Assembly: GCF_018599195.1 (NCBI RefSeq)
Contig: NZ_JAHFVK010000002.1
Coordinates: 62,001 to 126,000, forward strand
From: Croceibacterium selenioxidans
GTDB taxonomy: Bacteria; Pseudomonadota; Alphaproteobacteria; Sphingomonadales; Sphingomonadaceae
DNA length: 64,000 nucleotides
Direction of reading: 5' to 3'
The position numbers and the translations under genes were made by a program. Shown one piece after another: positions 61,811 through 64,000 of the stretch. The notes below the pieces were generated by a model that was not told where the DNA came from, made no database searches, and saw nothing but the letters and a program-made list of their open reading frames with translations. How positions within the stretch are numbered: position 1 is the first letter of the stretch; each line of letters opens with the position of its first letter.

Positions 61811-63102
61811 TGAATTCGCCTTGGAAACCAGGCCCCCTGGGCAATCGCGATCCCTTCGCGGCGTTCATCTGCGACGAGAGCGCGCTCGACGTTTTGCGGC
61901 CGGTTGTCATCGAGATGGGGTGGCAGCCTGAGAAGTGTAACAAGGGCGGGCTGCGCAACGCGGTCCAGTCGCTGTCGATCTCGGCCAGTCCCGCGATCCT
62001 CATGGTTGACCTGTCGGAAAGCGGCGATCCGCTCAATGACATCAACGCGCTGGCCGAAGTCTGCGAACCCGGCACGGTGGTGATTGCCGTCGGCCAGGTC
62101 AATGACGTGCGCCTCTATCGCGATCTGCTGGCCAGCGGCATTCACGATTACCTGCTGAAGCCGCTCTCGGCGAGCCAGGTGCGTGACTCGCTGACCCAGG
62201 CTCAAGCCGTGTTCATGGCCCCGCGCAATGCCGATGGCGAGGGGGTCAAGTCCCACGTCTCGACGGCGGTGGTGGGTACGCGTGGCGGCGTCGGTGCCTC
62301 TACCCTCGCGACCTCGCTCGCCTGGCTGCTGAGTGCCGATCACAAGCGGCCGACCGCGTTGCTCGATCTCGACGTGCACTTCGGCACCGGTGCGCTTGCG
62401 CTCGACCTTGAACCGGGCCGCGGCCTTACCGACGCGATCGAGAACCCGAGCCGTATCGACGGTCTGTTCATCGAACGCGCGATGATCCGCGCCAACGATC
62501 ACCTGTCGGTCCTTTCGGCAGAAGCACCGATCAACTCGCCGCTGCTGACCGATGGGGCCGCCTTCGTGCAACTGGAGGAGGAATTCCGCCAGGCGTTCGA
62601 AATGACGGTCATCGACATGCCGCGCAACATGCTGATCAACTTCCCGCATCTGCTGGCGGACGTGAATGTGGTGACCTTGGTCACTGAGATGACCTTGGCA
62701 TCCGCTCGCGACACCATCCGCATCCTTGCCTGGCTCAAGAGCAACGCGCCCAACGCACAGCCCTTGATCGTGGCCAACAAGGTTCAGGCAGGCGCGAGCG
62801 AGATCAGCCGAAACGACTTCGAAGCCTCGATCGAACGCAAGGTCAATTACCTGATCCCCTACGACCTCAAGGCCGCAACCAACGCGGCGAAGCTGGGCCA
62901 GACCTTTGCCGATGCCAATCGGACGGCGAAGTCGGGCCAGACGATCCGCGATATCGCCAAAGCTATCCTGGGCGTGAGTGACGACGACGGCGCCAGCTTG
63001 GCGGAAGGCACCACCAACGCTTCGTTGCTGGGCAAGTTGGATCTGAAGTCGCTGCTGGCCAAGAAGGCAAAGGGCAAAACGCGGGAAGCCGAGCTCGGCT
63101 AA
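61810..63102 (+). CDS. cpaE: Tad localisation ATPase CpaE/TadZ
   Basis: 430 residues from ATG 61810. The N-terminal half resembles a response-regulator receiver without a clear phosphoacceptor site, ending in LLKPLSASQVRDSLTQA; the C-terminal half is a MinD/ParA-like ATPase with the deviant Walker A VGTRGGVGASTLATSLAWLL, LLDLDVHFGTGALALDLEPG and VIDMPRN. In Caulobacter CpaE places the pilus machine at the pole; localisation here is inferred. It overlaps cpaD by one base. Confidence 0.94.
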   Translation: MNSPWKPGPLGNRDPFAAFICDESALDVLRPVVIEMGWQPEKCNKGGLRNAVQSLSISASPAILMVDLSESGDPLNDINALAEVCEPGTVVIAVGQVNDVRLYRDLLASGIHDYLLKPLSASQVRDSLTQAQAVFMAPRNADGEGVKSHVSTAVVGTRGGVGASTLATSLAWLLSADHKRPTALLDLDVHFGTGALALDLEPGRGLTDAIENPSRIDGLFIERAMIRANDHLSVLSAEAPINSPLLTDGAAFVQLEEEFRQAFEMTVIDMPRNMLINFPHLLADVNVVTLVTEMTLASARDTIRILAWLKSNAPNAQPLIVANKVQAGASEISRNDFEASIERKVNYLIPYDLKAATNAAKLGQTFADANRTAKSGQTIRDIAKAILGVSDDDGASLAEGTTNASLLGKLDLKSLLAKKAKGKTREAELG

Positions 63103-63170
63103 GTGAGTGAAAGTGCGGGTCCATGGCCCGCACCGGTTTGGACAAGCGATCGGACACGCAAGGGCGGAAC

Positions 63171-64000
63171 ATGAGCATCATCCAGCTATTGCTAGTGAGC
63201 GGCGGCCTCTTGACGGTGCTGATCCTCGCCTATCTGGCCTTTGCCGGAAAATCTCCGGTGAAGGAGGGGCAACGGCGGCTGCAATCCGTCCGATACCGCC
63301 ATTCCGAAAACACGCTCGACCGCGTTGAATCCCAGTTGAAGAAGGCCATCGCGGCGCGAAAGCCGAAGTTCCACCGGGTAGCGGGCTCCGGCTCTCGCCA
63401 GGAGGCGCTTGCCATTCGGCTGCAGCGCACGGGCAAGAGCTGGACAGTATCGCAATATCTCTATGGCTCGCTCGGTCTCGCGGTCGCCACGCTGGTCATC
63501 ATGTATCTGCGCAGTGGTTCGGCCCCGCTCTCCCTGGCGCTGGCCGTGCTGGTTGGCGCCGGACTGCCTCACCTTGTTGTCGGTCATCTGATCAAGAAGC
63601 GCACCAACAAGTTCAACGCCAAGTTCCCGGACGGGATCGAATTGCTGGTCCGCGGCCTGCGCTCGGGGTTGCCGGTTTCCGAAACACTCTCAGTCGTCGG
63701 CCAGGAAGTGCCGGGGCCCGTCGGGGAGGAATTCCGGACAGCCGTCGAACGCATGAAGATCGGGCGCACGATGGAAGAGTCCCTCCAGGTCACCGCAGAT
63801 AAGCTGGGCACTGCGGAGTTCCAGTTCTTCGTGATCACGTTGGCGATCCAGCGCGAGACCGGCGGTAACCTGGCGGAGACCTTGAGCAACCTTGCCGACG
63901 TGCTGCGCAAGCGCGCGCAGATGAAGCTGAAAATTCGCGCGATGAGCTCGGAGTCAAAAGCGTCCGCCTACATCGTCGGCGCTCTGCCCTTCATCGTCTT
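63171..64000 (+). CDS. tadB: Flp pilus inner-membrane platform protein TadB (3' end outside window)
   Basis: The frame begins at ATG 63171 with GGGCGGA upstream and stays open to the edge, 276 residues so far. N-terminal span (IIQLLLVSGGLLTVLILAYL), a cytoplasmic part, two adjacent spans (LYGSLGLAVATLVIMYL; PLSLALAVLVGAGLPHLVVG) and the GspF domain (KFPDGIELLVRGLRSGLPVS, and AIQRETGGNLAETLSNLADV). TadB works with TadC as platform for the ATPase TadA. Note it follows cpaE directly; no tadA/cpaF lies between. Confidence 0.93.
   Translation, partial: MSIIQLLLVSGGLLTVLILAYLAFAGKSPVKEGQRRLQSVRYRHSENTLDRVESQLKKAIAARKPKFHRVAGSGSRQEALAIRLQRTGKSWTVSQYLYGSLGLAVATLVIMYLRSGSAPLSLALAVLVGAGLPHLVVGHLIKKRTNKFNAKFPDGIELLVRGLRSGLPVSETLSVVGQEVPGPVGEEFRTAVERMKIGRTMEESLQVTADKLGTAEFQFFVITLAIQRETGGNLAETLSNLADVLRKRAQMKLKIRAMSSESKASAYIVGALPFIV

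Overview
The window is about 64 kb of GC-rich chromosomal DNA that reads as an alphaproteobacterium of the order Sphingomonadales (Erythrobacteraceae or Sphingomonadaceae). This placement is an inference from gene content and order: glnB-glnA, tatA-tatB-tatC behind scpB-scpA-nagZ, a SPOR-domain gene joined to argS, ispH-thrB-rnhA, a Tad pilus locus of cpa type, a pepA-like gene next to argC, a 75-residue coiled-coil protein of a kind I associate with sphingomonads, and GC-rich inverted repeats between genes. I saw no rRNA, tRNA, CRISPR array, complete insertion sequence or prophage.

Layout. 1-17.4 kb: two giant autotransporter adhesin-like genes in tandem, the first cut by the window edge. 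Their passengers differ but their C-terminal barrels are related; an AT-rich, hairpin-rich leader separates them. 17.4-20 kb: an accessory stretch with a small Cro/CI-like regulator of unusual composition, a DJ-1/Hsp31-like gene and a divergent LysR gene broken by a frameshift. 20-25.7 kb: small and regulatory genes (DUF2501 protein, CadC-like regulator with TolB-like and TPR parts, tautomerase, cold shock protein, YaiI/DUF188 protein, a 43-residue basic protein), then methionine aminopeptidase and an RsiV-like lipoprotein. 25.7-30.9 kb: leucyl aminopeptidase, a free-standing SH3-like protein, argC, then the nitrogen pair glnB-glnA. 30.9-38.1 kb: tamB, tamA and bpt. 38.3-42.2 kb: threonine ammonia-lyase, a hydroxyisobutyrate-dehydrogenase-like enzyme and an exported amidohydrolase. 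42.2-51.7 kb: a long minus-strand series argS, SPOR protein, [cyclic-nucleotide-binding flavoprotein + FMN reductase], nagZ, scpA, scpB, tatA, tatB, tatC; the bracketed pair and a 0.7 kb repeat-bearing spacer appear inserted into an otherwise familiar order. 51.8-57.8 kb: a lipoprotein, ispH-thrB-rnhA, a Sel1-like protein, and an overlapping FAD oxidoreductase/hydrolase pair. 57.8-64 kb: the Tad locus cpaA-cpaB-cpaC-cpaD-cpaE-tadB, running off the right edge.

How the genes fit together. TamA/TamB assist outer-membrane protein insertion, including some autotransporters, so they could serve the two giant surface proteins at the left; together with the Tad pilus genes the window has a clear surface-attachment theme. 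GlnB and GlnA form the nitrogen-sensing and assimilation pair. ScpAB (chromosome condensation), NagZ (wall recycling), the SPOR protein (septal peptidoglycan binding) and TatABC are housekeeping envelope and cell-cycle functions. The most unusual items are the paired giant autotransporters with their structured leader, the cNMP-glutaredoxin-like-TrxR-like fusion, the orphan SH3 protein, and a Tad locus with no pilin gene seen and with tadB directly after cpaE.
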